DNA from: Selaginella moellendorffii | Taxonomy: Eukaryota > Streptophyta > Lycopodiopsida > Selaginellales > Selaginellaceae | Direction: 5' to 3' | Length of the DNA stretch: 64,000 nt | Assembly: GCF_000143415.4 (NCBI RefSeq) | Contig: NW_003314289.1 | Span: forward strand, 91,109-155,108 | Part shown: positions 1 through 10,448 of the stretch, in pieces | Layout of the letters: each line of letters starts with the position of its first letter | Numbering within the stretch: the stretch's first letter is position 1 | The notes under the pieces: model-generated | Databases searched by the model: none | What the model saw: only the letters and a program-made list of their open reading frames with translations | Told to the model about the DNA's origin: nothing | Translations under genes and position numbers: made by a program

Positions 1-5
1 AAAAT

Positions 6-1769
6 ATGGGGATTTTCCCCCGTTCCTCGCAGTCACTCTCCTTGCCTTCAAAGCTTTGCTACAAGACGCCGAGATCATCGCTAAGTTTTCGATCGCCCAA
101 GCAAGCGTGTGTCATCGCTGGCCTTGGCTCTTCCTTTTCTCCACTCTTGGCTCTTAAAAGAAGGCTCAAGCCCGGCTCGAGCTCGCCATCCATTCCAATG
201 GTCGCTGTTCCACTCCGAACTGTCACTGCTCCTCAAAGCGATGTGGTCGGTGACTTCTCCAAGGAGTTTGATCCTGCTGCTCCACCACCATTTTCTCTGG
301 GAGATATCAGAGCTGCCATTCCAAAGCATTGCTGGGAGAAGAATGTGTGGAGATCGATTAGCTATGTCGTGAGGGACATAGCGGTGGTTCTCGGACTGGC
401 TGCTGGTGCTGCTTACTTGAATAATTGGCTCGTCTGGCCACTCTACTGGGCTGCCCAAGGGACGATGTTCTGGGCTCTCTTTGTGCTCGGCCATGACTGG
501 TAAGTTTTTCTTCTCCCAAAAACTTGTTTTTGCTTTCTCGTTCTTACGCGTCTTTGATCAGTGGACACGGGAGTTTTTCCAATAACAAGAAGCTTAACCA
601 TGTCTTCGGCCACATTCTCCATTCTTCCATCCTGGTTCCATACCACGGGTGGTACGTATGCTTTTCCATTTCTTGTTTGGCTTAGAGCTTAAACTTTGTG
701 GAAATCCAGGAGGATAAGCCACCGGACGCATCACCAGAATCACGGCCATGTCGAGAACGACGAGTCCTGGCATCCAGTAAGTCGCCTTAAGCTCTTCCAA
801 GTGAAAACCATTTCGTTTTTCCTTATCTTACACTGTTCTTCATGTAGATGACCGAGAAGCTCTACAAAGACGCAGATATCTTTACTCGCTTCGGCCGGTT
901 CCAGCTTCCATGGGTCATGTTTGCTTATCCGCTTTATCTGGTATTACTAGAAGTTCCATTTTGCTTTGCCTCGTTTCTAATCTTTCTCACGACCAGGCGA
1001 CGAGGAGTCCGGGTAAAACTGGCTCTCACTTCCATCCGGACAGCTCTCTCTTCGTCCCGAGCGAGAGAAACGACGTGATAACGTCGACAGTGTGCTGGTC
1101 GGCGATGTTGGCGTTGCTGGCTGCCATGACCGCTGCTGTTGGCCCCGTTTGGATGTTCAAGCTTTACGTCGTACCTTACTTGGTAAGTTTTCCAGAGTTC
1201 TACGCAATCGCTTGATGCTTGTGACCGCAGATCAATATTGTTTGGCTGGATGCTGTGACTTACATGCATCACCACGGGCACGAAGTCAAGGTTCCGTGGT
1301 ACAGAGGAAAGGTACTGTGCAAGCTTTTTGTTTTTTTTCAAGGCTCTTTATGCTGGAACTCTAGGAGTGGAACTACATGAGAGGGGGACTTTCCACCATA
1401 GACAGAGACTACGGAGTGATCAACAACATCCACCACGATATCGGCACTCACGTCGTGCATCATTTGTTCCCTCAAATTCCTCACTACAATTTGGTGGAAG
1501 CTGTGAGTTCATCTTAGCGCTTTTTTGCTTCGGAACGAGCTAATCGTGGTTCTTTTTTCTTTTTTTCTTTTTTCTTTTTTCTTTTTTTTTTTGTTTTCTT
1601 GGTGTAGACCAAAGCGATAAAGCCTGTGCTGGGAAAATACTACAGGGAACCAGAAAAATCTGGTCTGCTTCCCTTGCACTTGTACAAAATTCTTAAGTCG
1701 AGCCTCGAGGAGGACCATTTTGTGCCGAATGAAGGCGACATTGTCTTCTACCAGCGGGACTCCATTTAA
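6..1769 (+). CDS. FAD7: omega-3 fatty acid desaturase, plastid type (FAD7/FAD8-like)
   Basis: Membrane di-iron desaturase that converts linoleoyl to alpha-linolenoyl chains on chloroplast glycerolipids. Eight exons: 6-499, 562-651, 710-776, 848-940, 997-1182, 1231-1311, 1365-1502, 1608-1769 (436 aa), all GT-AG and in phase. The three histidine boxes are visible: HDCGHG (formed across the first splice), HRTHH and HVVHH. The N-terminus of about 70 residues is rich in Ser, Arg and Pro and poor in acids before the conserved FDPAAPPPF segment, which I read as a chloroplast transit peptide (inference). The ATG at 6 is the first available; an earlier start outside the window cannot be excluded. It is followed in tandem by a paralogue with the same intron positions but no transit peptide. 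Confidence 0.93.
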
Positions 1770-2077
1770 AGAGGAACAATGAAAAAATCATTTTTTGGCG
1801 AAAATGCGAAGCCAACAAAAAAGAAAACACGCAAAAAGCATTCTTTTCTCCAGAAATGTCATATAGAGTTTGATCTTTATAAAGAGTCCCATTCGAAAGA
1901 TTCGTTTGATCAGGAGGAGCCTACCTATAAATATAAAAGAATGCCAGTGGAGAGATGCGATACGGGTTCCCTAGAAGCTTTTATACAGCGCTCTTTCTTT
2001 CTTTTCTTGGCGGCAATCCAGGTGGCGGCTCTTGCGATCCGATCGATCGCCATTAGATCGATTCCATCGATCGATCC

Positions 2078-3863
2078 ATGGCGGACGACGGCGCCAAGGG
2101 GTTTGATCCATCAGCGCCGCCGCCGTTCACCATCGCCGAGGTCCGCGCCGCCATCCCTAGCCACTGCTGGAACAAGAGCCTGGGCAGATCTTTGAGCTTC
2201 CTGGCCAGGGATCTGGCGGGCGTCGCGATCTTGGCCTGCGTTGCCGGATATTTCGATCACTGGCTCGTCTGGCCCGCGTATTGGATCGCGCAAGGCACGC
2301 TCTTCTGGGCGCTCTTCGTCATCGGCCACGACTGGTAAGCAAAAGCTTCCATTTCCATCGACTCGCATTGGATTTCATTGCACGGCAGTGGTGAGAATTT
2401 TGTCTCTTTGGTTTGCTCTTGGATTTCTGGTGCCCTGCATTGCGATTCTTTCACCTGAATACCTCGAAGTTCCCTTTCTCTTGGATTTCGCGCTCGATAC
2501 TTATTTTTTCTTTTACTTTCTGTGTACGTTTGCGTGCGTGCTTTTTTATTTTTTGTTTTTTTATTTCTTGCGTTTTTTGTGACTTAGAACATGTCTCTAG
2601 TTTGTCTTCTACTTCCCTTGAGCAACTTGCGTGAAAGTTACTCTATGAATTCTTTTTCTATGCAGTGGACACGGAAGCTTTTCTGACAACAAGGACGTGA
2701 ACACAGTCGTAGGACATTTTGTCCACTCGTTTATTTTGGTCCCGTATCATGGGTGGTGAGTGATCAGATTCTCTTGTCCTGTTTTTGTCCTCCCCCATGA
2801 CTGATTCCCCGGCCTCGCAGGAGAATCAGCCACAGAACTCATCATCAAAATCACGGTCACGCAGACAATGACGAGTCCTGGTCACCTGTAAGCCGTTCTG
2901 AGCTTGCAAATTTTCAAAATTTTCATGGTTTTTTCAGATGACCGAGAGCATGTATAAGTCGTCTCCTCCACTGAAGCTTGTTGCACGGTTCCAATTGCCG
3001 TGGCCATTGTTGGTATTCCCGTTCTATCTCGTAAGGATTTGTTTATTCTCCATTGTTCGAGCTTGACACCTTCTTGTGCTTGTAGGTGAAAAGAACTCCT
3101 GGCAAGGATGGTTCTCATTTCCATCCAGAGAGCCCCTTGTTCAAGCCCAGTGAGAGGGGTGATGTTTTGACGTCAACCGCGTGTTGGACGGTCATGTTAG
3201 CCATCCTGATCGCCTTGACGATAAGAATCGGGCCACTCTGGATGTTGAAACTCTACTTTGTTCCTTACGTGGTAAGTCCTGTACGCTCTTGAGTATGCCA
3301 TCCAGTGTAGAACTCTAGCGTTTTTAACTTTTCGTTTCTTTATCATTTTCAGATCCAGATAATGTGGATTGCTGGTGTTACTTACATGCACCACCATGGC
3401 CACTACCAGAAAGTACCATGGTATCGTGGGAAGGTACAAGTATTTTCCTGTTCTGAGGATTCATTTCTCTCAAACGAGCTCTTTTACATCTCAGGAATGG
3501 AATTACATCCGAGGCGGCCTATCAACTATAGACCGAGACTATGGATTGTTCAATAACATTCACCACGACATTGGAACGCATGTCGTGCATCATTTGTTCC
3601 CGCAGATTCCACACTACCATTTGATCGAAGCCGTAAGTTTCTCTGAGTGGTATCAAGGGTCATCGATTAACGTTCTTTTCAAATTTCCTGTGTAGACTAA
3701 AGCCATAAAGCCGATTCTCGGGAAATACTACAGGGACCCTGAGACGTCCGGACCAGTGCCGATCCATTTGTTCAAGGTTCTAAGCAAGAGCCTCAAGGAA
3801 GACCAGTTCGTCGCCGACGACGGCGATGTTGTCTTCTACCAGAGCGATCCAGGCTTGAAGTAA
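2078..3863 (+). CDS. FAD3: omega-3 fatty acid desaturase, ER type (FAD3-like)
   Basis: Same family and same eight-exon structure as the upstream gene: 2078-2334, 2666-2755, 2821-2887, 2938-3030, 3086-3271, 3353-3433, 3495-3632, 3696-3863 (359 aa). The His boxes HDCGHG, HRTHH and HVVHH are intact. The protein begins only about 10 residues before the conserved FDPSAPPPF segment, so it lacks a transit peptide and is expected in the ER, acting on phosphatidylcholine-linked linoleate (family knowledge plus inference). The ATG at 2078 is the first in frame. Exons 2-7 match the neighbour exactly in length, so this is a tandem duplication followed by a change of compartment. I see no clear dilysine ER-retrieval signal at the C-terminus. 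Confidence 0.9.
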
Positions 3864-4027
3864 GTCTGTTTTTTTGTCTCTGGAAGACCAAAGTTTTGGA
3901 GAGTTTTAATAATCCAGCCGGCGATGCTAAGGTAACGATAAAAGCACCTCTTTTACTGACCATTTTTTAGTGTTCTTCATCTTAGTACTCGGTTTTGAGA
4001 AAAAAAAAATCCATTCCATCGAAGTTT

Positions 4028-5017
4028 TCACGAGCTTGCAACTCGAATTTTCACGAATGTTGCTATGTCCTCGCAAAACTTCCTCGCATGAGGAAATTTT
4101 GGAGCCAAGTAAAAGCCATGGCAGGCCCCTGGGACGAATATGCTCTGGGCCTCCTTTCCAGCGGCTATCAGCTTGTCCACGTAGTGTGCGTGGCGGTCCT
4201 GGCCAGGGCACGAGCCCCCAATCACCACCAAAGTTGGCGGAATGGCCATGGCCGCCAAATCTAGCGGCGCTTCTCCGCCAAATGGATTACACCCCGAATG
4301 ATCCCTGCTCGCGCCGGGTGGGAGATACGCGCGCCATCGCCACTCCGAGAATCGCTGATTCGCGAAAGGGACATCCGCGAATTCCTTCTCGGATGGCGTG
4401 AGGGATTCGCCTCCAAAGGATGGCTGGATCAGGACCTGGCCGCGAATGACGATGGGGGAGAGATCCTCGCGCGCCAGGGCGAGCTTGGAGCTGAGATTGT
4501 GGACGAGATTGCCGCCGGCGCTATCCCCGACGAGGAATGTGTTGGAGAGATCGAGGAGCGCGTTCTTGGAAGAATGCTGCTGGAAATATTTGAGGGCTTG
4601 GAAGCCATCGTCGATCGCTGCCGGGTACCTGTGCTCTGGAATGCGGCGGTAGTTCACGGAGATCACGATCGCTGCGCAGGCCGTGGCGAGATTGCGGCAC
4701 AGGGCGTCGAAATGGGGCGATGCTGGCGTGCAAAGCGCGAAGAATCCCCCGTGGAAGAAGAAGATTACGGGGAGCTTGGACGAGGAGGAGCTCGGCGTGA
4801 AGATCCGGACCCAGAGATCGGTGTCTTGATCATCGATTGTGAGATCCCGCGCGCTCACTCCCTCCGCGTCGATTGCTGGGGTTTTGCGGTCGAAGAAATC
4901 GGCCGCGCGCCTGCTGAAGCTGCCGTCGCCGCGGAGGATGAATGGAAGCACCATGAATTTCCAGATGAATGCCGCGATCCTCGCAGCGAATGGAGTGGCC
5001 AATGGCGGATTGGCCAT
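4028..5017 (-). CDS. plant carboxylesterase (CXE, HSL/GID1-like alpha/beta hydrolase), catalytic Asp replaced
   Basis: Intronless 329-aa alpha/beta hydrolase of the plant CXE family, the group from which GID1 arose. The oxyanion motif HGGFF begins at residue 89, the nucleophile motif GDSAGG has Ser166, and the catalytic His is H300 in ACHGFY. The third residue is unusual: where the family has Asp in a GLD or YDPL-type motif, this protein has Cys270 (GGSCPGQD). A second Asp follows at 274 and might substitute, otherwise activity is likely weak or absent. The substrate cannot be told. The gene is divergent from the dioxygenase at 5092, with only 74 bp between the two ATGs. Confidence 0.88.
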   Translation of the reverse strand: MANPPLATPFAARIAAFIWKFMVLPFILRGDGSFSRRAADFFDRKTPAIDAEGVSARDLTIDDQDTDLWVRIFTPSSSSSKLPVIFFFHGGFFALCTPASPHFDALCRNLATACAAIVISVNYRRIPEHRYPAAIDDGFQALKYFQQHSSKNALLDLSNTFLVGDSAGGNLVHNLSSKLALAREDLSPIVIRGQVLIQPSFGGESLTPSEKEFADVPFANQRFSEWRWRAYLPPGASRDHSGCNPFGGEAPLDLAAMAIPPTLVVIGGSCPGQDRHAHYVDKLIAAGKEAQSIFVPGACHGFYLAPKFPHARKFCEDIATFVKIRVASS

Positions 5018-5091
5018 GATAAAAAATTCTTTAGCTATGGATCTTTCTCTATAAAGTGTCGAATATGCTTTTAGGGTTTATGCGCATTTAA
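5018..5091. promoter_or_regulatory. 74-bp divergent promoter with telo-box
   Basis: The whole interval between the start codons of the minus-strand carboxylesterase and the plus-strand dioxygenase. It holds a TATA-like CTATAAAG near 5050 and a telo-box type TAGGGTTT at about 5072-5079, 13 bp before the dioxygenase ATG. Both 5' UTRs must lie in or overlap this interval unless transcripts overlap head to head. Confidence 0.5.
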
Positions 5092-6218
5092 ATGTCTTGG
5101 CCCGCCGTGAGCTCCAAGCGCGGGTTGCGACGCCGCGAGCTCAAGGGAATCCATCTCTTCACGGTACGTTTGAGACGGATTTCTTTGATGATTCCCCTAC
5201 TTGGCTATGGCAGATCGATGATGTCTTGAGCACGGCCGAGGCGGATGCGTTCGTCGCGGCGGCGGAGAAGCTAGGGTTCCAGCACCATGGAAGCCTTGGC
5301 CCCAGCAAGGGAGAGGCATTCAGGGACAACGATCGAATTTCGCTCCACAGCCAGGCCTTGGCCGATCAGCTCTGGAATGCGGGCCTAGCGGCGCTGTTTG
5401 ATGGCATTGAATCGAATGGAAGGATCGCCACAGGGCTAAACCCCAACATCAGATTCTACAGGTAGAGCTCACGATCCAGTTTCCTTTAAGTTCTCATTCG
5501 TTTGGCTGCCTCCAAGTCCATCCATTTTTCACTTCCTTACGAACTTCTCATCATAGCTTTTCTTTCCCTTCCTGTGGTACTCTATTACTTCCTTGCGAGC
5601 TTCTCATATAGATTGAAGCGTCAAAATAATTCCCTTTCCTTTCCTGCGTTCGATGGTGCGAAGGAGTAATAAAGTACCATTGTCTTTCCTTTCACTTCCT
5701 GTGGTACTCTAGTGCTTCCTTACGAGCTTCTCATATAGATTGAAGCATCGAAATAGTTATCTTTCCTTTGCTTTGCTGTGGTACTCTATTCCTCCTTGAT
5801 TTCTATCTCCGATGATTGAAAGTGTTGTGATTTTTCAGGTACAACCAAGGCCAGCGGTTTGGTCAGCACGTAGACGAGAGCGTAGAAATTGATGCCGATC
5901 ATGCCACCGAGTACACGCTTTTGATCTACTTAAACTCGGGGATGGCCATCAAATCCAAAAAGGGAGCGCGGGACTCTCAACTTGTTGGCGGAGAAACGGT
6001 GTTTTACACTGGCCGAAACAAAGCAATAGGGGTGAGTTTGCCTAGCCATCCTTTCGGTTTTTCTCAAGAAAAGGTATTTGCAGGTTGTTCCTGTTTCAGG
6101 GATGGCTTTGCTGCACCTGCATGGCGATGAATGCATGCTACACGAAGCTAAGACTGTCCGTAGAGGAGTGAAGTATGTGCTACGATCGGATGTAGTCTTC
6201 TCCAAGAGAAGAGAATGA
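5092..6218 (+). CDS. 2-oxoglutarate/Fe(II)-dependent dioxygenase, prolyl 4-hydroxylase-like
   Basis: Predicted 215-aa protein with exons 5092-5163, 5214-5461, 5839-6031 and 6084-6218. It carries the P4H-type double-stranded beta-helix signature: iron ligands H117 and D119 in GQHVDES, distal His191 in LHEAK, and a basic 2OG-binding residue 10 positions later in GVKYVLRSDV. There is no ATG in the long first frame around 5097, so I start at the ATG at 5092 and use a 50-bp first intron ending at TATGGCAG; this keeps the frame and gives a sensible N-terminus. No signal peptide or transmembrane segment is seen, so it is probably a soluble oxygenase rather than the ER collagen-type enzyme. Substrate unknown. 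A partial duplicate lies at 8483-8965. Confidence 0.8.
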
Positions 6219-6427
6219 TACAGGTATCACGTTATTTTCCAGCTTTGTGCCTTCAAAATAGCTAAAATAGCTGGAATGCTCTCACTGGAACATTTACCAG
6301 TTCCATGATTGTAAAAATTGCGTTTAGCTAGTTCATTGCATTTTGAAGAAGAAACATTCCTTATAAAAAAGATTTGTATTTGATCACCTTGCCAACTGGT
6401 ATCTTTGGGCTTGTTGGAGGCTTTCTA

Positions 6428-8437
6428 TCAAATCACAGTTTGCCTCCTCAGCGACTTTCCCAACATGGAAGAATCTCCTCTAGAGTATAGGTTCACAAGC
6501 AGCACATAAACTGGTTTCAAATTCTCTATGTTAGAACCACCAAGAACACGCTCTGCCACCCAAGCCCCCAGTTTGTGATTGTTGTGACTCCTGCAAGCGC
6601 CAAGCAAGCAAATCCAATCCACAGCCTCAGCGACGTAGGGCATTCCCTGGATGAGATCTCGAGCGTCTTCCAGATGCCCAGCTCGGCCCAGAGTGTCAAG
6701 CATGCAGCAGTAGTGCTGCTTCGAGTGCGGGATTCCGAAGTCGAGGGTGATGGATATGAAGCTGGATCTAGCAGCGTAGAGCTTCCCTCCTTGACTGCAG
6801 GCAATGAGATGGAGCACGAAGCAGATATCATCTGGGGATTCCGTGATCTTGGTGGTGTCAAAGAGATCACAGAGCTGGTCACTGCAGCTCTCGAGGTTCT
6901 GGCAGTAGGCCGCGAGCATTGCGTTCCTGGAGACGATTCCTGGCTCGGGAATCATGTCGAAAACTCGCCTGGCCCTCACGAGAAGCCCATTGCGGTAGGA
7001 CACAACAATGAGCGACGTCCACGACATGGAATCCCGCTCCGGCATCGCAAAGAATAACAAAAACGCCTCCCTCAAGAAACCATTCTGTGAGTAGCCAGCG
7101 AGGAGGGTGTTCCACGAGAAAAGGTTCCACTCGGGCATATTGTCGAAGATCCGCTTGGATTCTAACAGATGCCCTGAGAGGGCAAATGCAGCCAGCAAAG
7201 CAGTCCACGATACGACGTCGTGTTGGAGCATTTGGTCAAACGTGGACTTGGACTTCTCCACTTCACCGCTCTCTCCGTACGCCGCTAGCATTGACGTACA
7301 AGATTCCAGGTGCCAGAGCGGCATCTGGGAGAACAATCGCTCGGCATCTTGCAAATGCCCATACTGGGCATTTACCGCCAGCATGGACGTCCACGTGGCC
7401 AGTTGCCACTGTGGCATAGCCCTAAAAACACTAAATGCCTCGCTGACATTGCCGGCTTGTGTGTAAGCCCGCAACAGCGAGGTCCACGTTACAAGGTTCT
7501 GGACTGGCATATTCTCAAACGTACGCCTAGCTTCTAGAACATTCCCTTCTTGGGCATATGCCGTAAGGAGAGATGTCCACGCGACAAGATCCCACTGGGG
7601 CATTCTGTCAAAAAAATGTTTAGCTAAATCTACCTGATCATTTTCAGCGTAAGCGTTTAGAAGGGTATTGTACGAGATAATGTCATGCTCGGGTATCCCA
7701 TCGAAGAGTATCTTTGTACGCTCCAGATACCCAGAGTGGGCATATGCCACCATCATCGCGTTCCAGGCGGGGAGCTGGAACTCGGGCATCGAGTGGAATA
7801 TTTTCTCGGCATTTATCAGATCCTTGCTCTGCGAATATCCGGCCAGCATCGCATTCAGCGTCACGAGATTCCACGCAGGCATATCATGAAAAATTCGCTC
7901 CGATTCCAGGATATGCCCAGTTTGGGCATATGCAGCGAGCATGGCGGTCGAGGACACGAGGTTTCTCTCGGGCATCCAGTCGAATATCCGCCTCGATTCC
8001 TCGAGATCTCCACTCTGCGCGTATGCGACGAGCATCGTCGTGCACGAGACAGAGTTGAGAGCCGGAATTCGATCGAAAATCTCTCGCGCGCGATCGATCT
8101 GCGCCCCATTCCGAATGTGGGCGCTCAGAATCGCGGTCCACGCGACGATGTCGGGCTCCGGGATCCGATCGAACAGCCGCTTGGCGTCGTCCAAGCGATC
8201 GTTCCGCGAGTACGCGCAGAGCATCAAAACCCAGGAAAAGGGGTTCTTGTGCGGGATTTCATCGAACGCTTGCTTCGCTTGCTCCAATCCGCCGCACCGC
8301 GCGTACATCTCCACGATCTTGTTGTAGACAAACACGTCGAGCGATCCAATGCCTCGGCGCACGCGCTCGTGGATCTCTTGGGCCTGCGAGAGCGTGTTAC
8401 AGCCCTCCAGGAGACGCACACAGTGGATTCGCTCCAT
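6428..8437 (-). CDS. PLS-type pentatricopeptide repeat protein
   Basis: Intronless gene of 669 aa from the ATG at 8437. A longer frame upstream begins with GTG and is closed by a stop, so I reject it. The protein is almost wholly PPR repeats of about 31-35 residues, with recurring units such as WTAMLAAYAQTGHL and F-D-x-M-P linkers. It ends with the KQHY...LGRAGHLEDA and GACRSH segments typical of E-type plant PPRs; no DYW deaminase domain follows. Family role: sequence-specific RNA binding in mitochondria or chloroplasts, often for C-to-U editing or RNA maturation. The target and organelle cannot be read from the sequence. A dead copy lies at 20281-23485. Confidence 0.9.
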   Translation of the reverse strand: MERIHCVRLLEGCNTLSQAQEIHERVRRGIGSLDVFVYNKIVEMYARCGGLEQAKQAFDEIPHKNPFSWVLMLCAYSRNDRLDDAKRLFDRIPEPDIVAWTAILSAHIRNGAQIDRAREIFDRIPALNSVSCTTMLVAYAQSGDLEESRRIFDWMPERNLVSSTAMLAAYAQTGHILESERIFHDMPAWNLVTLNAMLAGYSQSKDLINAEKIFHSMPEFQLPAWNAMMVAYAHSGYLERTKILFDGIPEHDIISYNTLLNAYAENDQVDLAKHFFDRMPQWDLVAWTSLLTAYAQEGNVLEARRTFENMPVQNLVTWTSLLRAYTQAGNVSEAFSVFRAMPQWQLATWTSMLAVNAQYGHLQDAERLFSQMPLWHLESCTSMLAAYGESGEVEKSKSTFDQMLQHDVVSWTALLAAFALSGHLLESKRIFDNMPEWNLFSWNTLLAGYSQNGFLREAFLLFFAMPERDSMSWTSLIVVSYRNGLLVRARRVFDMIPEPGIVSRNAMLAAYCQNLESCSDQLCDLFDTTKITESPDDICFVLHLIACSQGGKLYAARSSFISITLDFGIPHSKQHYCCMLDTLGRAGHLEDARDLIQGMPYVAEAVDWICLLGACRSHNNHKLGAWVAERVLGGSNIENLKPVYVLLVNLYSRGDSSMLGKSLRRQTVI

Positions 8438-8482
8438 CCAAAGATTTGAATCTGGAGCGTTCGATGGCGACACTGCCGTCTA

Positions 8483-8965
8483 TGGGCCTTCTTGGCCGAT
8501 CAGCTCTGGAATCGATCGGGACGGCTTCCTCTGATGATTCGCTGGTTTTGGTATGGCAGATCGATGATTTGTTGAGCATGGCCCAGGCGCTAAGGTTCCA
8601 GCACCAGAGTGGTCCAAGGGAGAATTTTGCTGCACAGCTAGGAGCATTGAGTCGAATGGCAGGATCGCCACTGGTCTAAATCCCAATATACAGGTAAAGC
8701 TCACAATCCAATTTTCTCCTGTGCATGGCTGTGAAAGTTCTCTTTCTTTTTGCTCCCTCCATTGTCCTTACGAACTTCTCGTATAGATTGTAGCTTTTCT
8801 TTCCCTTATTACTGCTAACTTCTCATAGAGATTGAAGCATTCCTTACAAAGCTTAAGCATCGTTCTGTTATTTTTCAGGCACAACGTAACTTGGGGATGT
8901 CCAACAAATCCAAAAGGGGGACGCTTGAGGATTTTCATCACAAATGGTGGACTTAAGCAAAAATA
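8483..8965 (+). pseudogene. partial duplicate of the 5092-6218 dioxygenase gene
   Basis: From about 8500 this matches the dioxygenase gene: GTATGGCAGATCGATGAT at about 8558 mirrors 5206, the following stretch matches exon 2, and AGGTAAAGCTCACAATCCA at 8693 matches the start of parental intron 2. Intron text (ACGAACTTCTC, ATAGATTG) continues to about 8870. Then TTTTTCAG is followed by a truncated exon 3 resuming at the counterpart of 5930. Retained introns show a DNA-level copy, not a retrocopy. Large internal deletions remove the HxD iron ligands. It abuts the 5' end of the PPR gene head to head. Confidence 0.75.
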
Positions 8966-9127
8966 AGTGTTTTCAGACTGGAGCTGAGAATTGGCAAAGA
9001 AGAATATAGTTGGACAAAGAGTGAATGGACCAAGAACAATACTTTCCACGTCGGATAAATCTTCTAAAGCCGTGAATATTCTTTGTTTCCCGGTATATTC
9101 CACGGCGACTGTGAGAAATAGATTGTG

Positions 9128-9998
9128 TTATGGCGCCGGATGGATAAGGTAAGTGCTCGCTCTTGGTCGATTCGGATTGTGATGTTTACCAATACTGCAT
9201 TCTTGATTGCGATCGACATTTCGTTTTGTCTAGAGGGCTTCGAAGGAGAGAAGCCCGTGAACAAGAAGACTTTTATAGCACTCTCATTCTATTCGCATAT
9301 CTTGTCCAACTCTTCGATGCTACGCCTATTCCACGTGAATCATATGTATGGAGTAACACCATGACTCTGCTAGCGATGGTTCTTGACACCGAAATGGTTA
9401 GTCATGTTTTTTTCCCATTCTTTTTATCTTCTAACTATATTGTTTAATCAGGATCTGATCAAGATGTAAAAGACAAGAGCTCTCAGATTGTAGATGCAAT
9501 AAACAACGAAGACGTGGAATTGCTGCATGTCCACGTTTTGGGCCCAAAAGTGGAACCCATGGCTAAACAATGCAAAGGTTAGTACTGCTTTCTGATCTAA
9601 CTTAACCTTTGCTAGGTCTGTGCTCTCTCATGAGTATAACAGCTGCTCAAATTTTGGTGGAGGCTACGGGCAAGCTGGTTTTTAACGAAGCACTTACGAA
9701 CAAGGAAACTGGTCCTGTTCTCAACGTTCTTACTTCTTTGCTAGAAACCAGCTTGCACTTACGAACAAGGAAACTGGTCCTGTTCTCAGCGTTCCTTGCT
9801 TCCTTGCAAAATGCTGTGCAGGTGTTGGTGGCAGAGCTGAAGCCGTTTCTTCCTCTTTCACTCAAGCATGTGGAAGAGCTAGATACATGGGAATCTTCTT
9901 TTCCTGGCGATCTGAGGTACACAAATCCTATTGACACTATGTCAAATTCACGAGCAGCACGCCGCTCGCTTTTAAAGGAACTTTGGCGGGGTTCTTGA
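9128..9998 (+). other. possible unidentified gene, two or more exons
   Basis: Weak coding signal on the plus strand. An open stretch at about 9163-9395 is followed by a GT at the ATGGTTAG near 9396, and open sequence resumes after TTTAATCAG near 9452. A 129-codon frame runs 9609-9998 and ends in TGA. Its product shows no motif I recognise; it is rich in Leu, Ala and Glu and could be helical. A 51-bp direct repeat lies inside it. It may be a real lineage-specific gene or debris; I cannot decide. Confidence 0.3.
9690..9805 (+). repeat. 51-bp direct repeat, two copies 65 bp apart
   Basis: Copies at 9690-9740 and 9755-9805 begin GCACTTACGAACAAGG and differ at only a few positions near the end. 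The 65-bp offset is not a multiple of three, so the second copy is read in another frame of the surrounding open frame. This argues for a recent local duplication. Confidence 0.85.
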
Positions 9999-10214
9999 AT
10001 GTATTCTCCTTGCACTGTGAGATGCAAATGGTGAGCCATCTGGTGAGCTCTGGCACTACTGGCACCAACTTCGAGAATTTTTGGCTTGAGTAAATTGCCC
10101 TGTGGCTTGTGTTATGAGGTATTTGCTATGTTACAAAGTATTTGTTTGTCACTTATGATTTTATACTCGTATGCGGATACTGAAGATCTTCGTCAGTAAC
10201 TTGGGAACACATGG

Positions 10215-10272
10215 AAAGTTTATTGGCAATTGGAGGTCTCCTAAAAGTTTATTGGCAATTAGAGGTCTCCTA
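10215..10272 (+). repeat. 29-bp perfect-tandem pair
   Basis: Two abutting 29-bp units, 10215-10243 and 10244-10272, start AAAGTTTATTGGCAATT and differ by one G/A. The flanking 10000-10440 holds no convincing gene. Confidence 0.85.
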
Positions 10273-10448
10273 CTGGCTGTCCCTTCGACGTAGCAGCTGT
10301 GACCAAGTGTCTACAGGATCATGTGGCTGTTCTGATCCAATCGGCTCACGACCACCCTGGAAGCTCAAGGGCTTCGAGTATTACGTACAAATTTGGCCGA
10401 CATGGCAAGTTTGAGAAAAGATTTCTAACATTTTTCTTCTAGTAATCA

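Noticed and set aside
4298-5074. 258-codon plus-strand frame opposite the carboxylesterase
   Set aside because: Shadow of a gene with clear HGG and GDSAGG motifs on the other strand.
5097-5465. Dioxygenase first exon read straight through from 5097
   Set aside because: That frame has no ATG before an upstream stop; a start at 5092 with a 50-bp intron gives a proper start and keeps the conserved part.
7685-8449. 254-codon plus-strand frame inside the PPR gene
   Set aside because: Antisense shadow of well-formed PPR repeats.
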